From contig NZ_AWFA01000020.1 in assembly GCF_000682675.1 (NCBI RefSeq), positions 1 to 39,243 of the forward strand: a stretch of DNA of 39,243 nucleotides. The letters are read 5' to 3'. The notes beneath the pieces were generated by a model, which was not told where the DNA came from, did no database searches, and saw only the letters and a program-made list of their open reading frames with translations. This document shows, piece after piece, positions 34,393 through 39,243 of this stretch. Numbering within the stretch: the stretch's first letter is position 1; the number at the start of each line of letters is the position of its first letter. Made by a program: the position numbers and the translations under genes. This stretch comes from Hyphomonas pacifica (lineage in GTDB: Bacteria; Pseudomonadota; Alphaproteobacteria; Caulobacterales; Hyphomonadaceae).

Positions 34393-35361
34393 ATGCGCAG
34401 ACTTCTCATTCCGCTTTTTCTTCTAGCCGCGCCCTTCGCAGCAGAGGCCGCCCCGTTGCCCGCCACCTGCCCGGCAGATGCGGAACAGACCCTCTACGAT
34501 ATGGAAACCGCCATCCGCCAGGGCACACAAAAAGACCTCGCCCCCATTGTGGAGCTGGCAGAATGGGCCATTGAAACCTGTCCTGATCGGCCAGATGCGC
34601 AGGCCATCGCCTCCACGCTGGTGAGCGCCGTGATGGCCACGGCCACCACACCGGAACAGCTGGAGCGCTATATCACGCTGGCGCTGACCGCGATCCAGCA
34701 GAATGATTATGCCTGGAACACCAAACAAAAGCCCAGCGTGCTGAAACAGGCCGACGGCAGCCAGCAGAACTATTTCGGCTACAACGCCGCAACCACATCG
34801 CTGTTGCAATACGCCCTGCCCCAGATCATTCGGCTGGCCCAGGCAGGCCAGCTTCACCCGATCATGTCAGGCACGGTCTACCAGACCTGCCCCTATGCCG
34901 ATCATGCGGACTTCCGCCTGCAGGAAGAAGCAAACTTCTGGGATCGCACCATCAAGGGACAATACGCACACCCGGCCTATGGCTGGATCGAGAACCGCCT
35001 CAATTCGCTCCATGCCGCCTGCCCCGCCCACAGGATGGAACTCGATTACTATCTTGCCCGCCTCTACGGGCAGGAAGTCGAACGCCTGACCAAGTGGAGC
35101 CACCATTATGACGAAAACGCCTATTCGGCTGTATATGCTTGGTACTGGCTCAACCCGGTCAAAGGGAGCGTCAACGAAAGCGAGATGGAAGATGCCAAAG
35201 CCGAACTTGACGCCATTGCCCGCCCCCTCGCCAAAAAAGCCCGCCCCCACATTGATGCACTGATGCACATGCCGCCTGACCATATCCGCATCTACAGTAA
35301 CTGGCGGGACCAGGCCGATGAGTGGAACAAGGCCGTCAAGAGACTGGACGACGCCGATTAG
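34393..35361 (+). CDS. Secreted protein of unknown function
   Basis: A 322-residue protein from ATG 34393 with a clear signal peptide (MRRLLIPLFLLAAPFAAEA, then APL). The mature part is largely helical, rich in Tyr, Trp and Ala, with five cysteines, which suggests disulfides in the periplasm (Cys at LPATCPAD, AIETCPDR, YQTCPYAD and HAACPAHR stand out as four xxCPxx motifs). The recurring CP pattern could mark structurally related repeats. No known domain is recognised. It stands alone on the plus strand between an SDR and the thiC riboswitch. The function is not known. Confidence 0.75.
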   Translation: MRRLLIPLFLLAAPFAAEAAPLPATCPADAEQTLYDMETAIRQGTQKDLAPIVELAEWAIETCPDRPDAQAIASTLVSAVMATATTPEQLERYITLALTAIQQNDYAWNTKQKPSVLKQADGSQQNYFGYNAATTSLLQYALPQIIRLAQAGQLHPIMSGTVYQTCPYADHADFRLQEEANFWDRTIKGQYAHPAYGWIENRLNSLHAACPAHRMELDYYLARLYGQEVERLTKWSHHYDENAYSAVYAWYWLNPVKGSVNESEMEDAKAELDAIARPLAKKARPHIDALMHMPPDHIRIYSNWRDQADEWNKAVKRLDDAD

Positions 35362-35403
35362 CGCCTCTCTGGCACTATCCCTTCCCACCCGGCCTGTTTC
35401 ACG

Positions 35404-38088
<2,685 letters not shown>

Positions 38089-38127
38089 GTCATTAGTTTA
38101 CACTGAACATGAATCAAGAGGTCTAAA

Positions 38128-39123
38128 ATGACCGTTCACGTATTTGTTGATACAAACATATTTCTCACTTTTTTTCACTATTCGCAAGAAGATCTAGATT
38201 CACTAAACAACGTGTTTGCTTCGCACGAGCATGGTGCCGCGACGGTATACTTAACGGAACAGGTTGTGAATGAGTTCCTTCGCAATAGAGAAGCCAAAAT
38301 CGCAGATGCTCTCAAAAGATTTGAAGACAGCATATCCTCAATTCAGCTACCAGCATTCTTAAAAGGATACGCAGAGTTCAGCTCTTTGAAAAACACCTCC
38401 ACAACGATGAAACAGTTGAAGAAGGCTGTCTTGGAAAAGGTCCAAGCAGATATCGCAGCATCCAGTTTACCGGCAGACTTGCTGATTAGCTCAATCATCA
38501 AGAACGCAGCAGTAATAAATATATCCGACGACGCCTATTCTGCTGCTAAAAAATCCGTTCAGCTGGGCAACCCACCCGGCAAGAATGGCAGTCTTGGAGA
38601 TGCCGTCAACTGGCAGCTCCTTCTTTCCAAGGTGCCCGATGGTGAAGATATTCACATAATCAGCGAAGATGGAGACTACTTCTCCAAGCTTGACCTCCAA
38701 GCACCTCATCCGTTTCTGGCGGAGAAATGGAAAGAAGCAAAGAAATCTAATTTGCATGTATACAGATCAATATCAAAGTTCCTAAAAGTTCATTTTGATG
38801 GCACCGCTTTTTCTTTTGATAAAAACAAAGAAGAACTGATCGAAAAGTTGCGAAAGAGCGGATCCTTCGCAACCACACACTCCACAATTTCAAAACTCGA
38901 AGATTACTCGTATTTTTCCCTTCCAGAAGTCACCAAGTTGCTAGACGCAATCGTCAACAACCCGCAAGTCAACTGGATCTGGAGCGATGCGGACGTTTGG
39001 AACTTCTATAAACGAGTTACGCTGCCAAGAATCAACGAAATAACTCAAGATGACCATAAACAAATGCTGGAATTGATGTTCGTCGATAAGCCACAAATTG
39101 ATTCTACTGAAAGCTTAATATAG
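38128..39123 (+). CDS. PIN-domain protein (DUF4935-type nuclease)
   Basis: A 331-residue protein with an N-terminal PIN-like nuclease domain (about residues 1-190). Acidic residues expected for the metal site are visible in order: Asp8 in FVDTNIFL, Glu in VVNEFLRNRE, Asp in NGSLGDAVNWQ and Asp in ISEDGDYFS. This spacing resembles the long PIN domains of the DUF4935 type. The C-terminal 140 residues are Lys-rich and I do not recognise them. No small antitoxin-like gene is adjacent, so it is not a typical VapC pair. The gene is visibly AT-richer than its neighbours and uses A/T-ending codons, suggesting acquisition by transfer. Likely RNase or DNase activity is inferred from the family. Confidence 0.8.
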   Translation: MTVHVFVDTNIFLTFFHYSQEDLDSLNNVFASHEHGAATVYLTEQVVNEFLRNREAKIADALKRFEDSISSIQLPAFLKGYAEFSSLKNTSTTMKQLKKAVLEKVQADIAASSLPADLLISSIIKNAAVINISDDAYSAAKKSVQLGNPPGKNGSLGDAVNWQLLLSKVPDGEDIHIISEDGDYFSKLDLQAPHPFLAEKWKEAKKSNLHVYRSISKFLKVHFDGTAFSFDKNKEELIEKLRKSGSFATTHSTISKLEDYSYFSLPEVTKLLDAIVNNPQVNWIWSDADVWNFYKRVTLPRINEITQDDHKQMLELMFVDKPQIDSTESLI

Positions 39124-39126
39124 TAA

Positions 39127-39145
39127 AGCGATGCTCCGCATCGCT
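39127..39145 (+). terminator. Hairpin after the PIN gene
   Basis: AGCGATG (39127-39133) and CATCGCT (39139-39145) pair perfectly around a CTCCG loop, three bases after the stop codon. No T-run follows, so it may be a weak terminator or the left arm of the repeat element next to it. Confidence 0.45.
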
Positions 39146-39178
39146 GTAGGGCGCGTTGAGCGGAGCGATACCCACCGT
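39146..39178. repeat. REP-like intergenic element
   Basis: The sequence GTAGGGCGCGTTGAGCGGAG continuing to GATACCCACC is an imperfect palindrome of the GTAGGGTGCGTTA...AACGCACC type that is dispersed in many bacterial genomes near REP-associated elements. Recognition is by resemblance only; copy number cannot be judged from this window. Confidence 0.4.
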
Positions 39179-39233
39179 TCGGGCTTGCGGCAGGCATTCT
39201 GTGGTGGGGATCGGCGTTGCCCGGGCGCGCCCA

Positions 39234-39243
39234 CCCCCCCCCC
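39234..39243. other. Terminal run of ten C
   Basis: The window ends in ten consecutive C, after a GC-rich stretch with no gene. It may be a natural homopolymer or mark a contig edge. Confidence 0.6.

Overview
The window looks like chromosomal DNA of an alphaproteobacterium, probably near the Hyphomonadaceae/Caulobacterales. This is an inference from gene content and promoter types: hrcA-grpE apart from dnaK, an IalB-family protein, an ECF sigma/ChrR pair, a perfect GGAAC-N16-CGTT general-stress promoter, a sigma32-type promoter before dnaK, and GC-rich coding sequence. Genes are dense, many overlap by 1-4 bases, and almost all belong to housekeeping or accessory-metabolic families. I see no prophage, transposase, CRISPR array or complete mobile element.

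Layout. 1-5.1 kb: tRNA-Arg(ACG), an S58-type peptidase, a gamma-glutamyltransferase lipoprotein, and hemW with rdgB. 5.1-6.9 kb: an operon of a DUF2975 membrane protein, a YozG-like HTH protein and an LRAT/NlpC-P60-like protein, then creA. 6.9-10.7 kb: a DODA-type dioxygenase coupled to a group III truncated haemoglobin, rph, and fhs. 10.7-11.7 kb: an SdpR-like repressor with SdpI and no visible toxin. 11.7-16.9 kb: the heat-shock block hrcA-grpE ... dnaK, interrupted by an SMP-30-like lipoprotein and a DUF2061 protein; dnaJ is absent. 17-20.8 kb: prolyl iminopeptidase, quinone oxidoreductase, isoaspartyl peptidase, a small membrane protein and a TrmH-family methyltransferase. 20.8-24.1 kb: ECF sigma with a ChrR-like anti-sigma lacking its zinc ligands, IalB, an isonitrile-hydratase-like protein, and an OmpA-type lipoprotein behind the EcfG-type promoter. 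24.3-31.5 kb: rlmN, a fused MFS/spermidine-synthase-like protein, a DUF2233 protein, ArsC-like, YjbR-like and hotdog-like proteins, and a divergent HxlR/SDR pair. 31.5-35.4 kb: a possible tubby/LURP-one-like protein, a BAAT-like hydrolase lipoprotein, an SDR and a secreted unknown. 35.4-38.1 kb: a TPP riboswitch, thiC, and a secreted NTF2-like protein. 38.1 kb to the end: an AT-richer PIN-domain gene, a hairpin, a REP-like element and a terminal C-tract.

The most unusual observations are: (1) the C-terminal tail of ThiC reappears at the end of the exported NTF2-like protein encoded directly downstream, conserved as protein but diverged at synonymous sites; (2) the ChrR-like anti-sigma factor has lost all four ligands of its zinc-binding sigma-inhibiting domain but keeps the cupin metal site; (3) the DUF2975/YozG/LRAT-like cassette has an inverted repeat upstream; (4) an sdpR-sdpI pair has a palindrome on the -10 element and a predicted leaderless transcript. 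None of these proves a new system, but the first three are worth testing.
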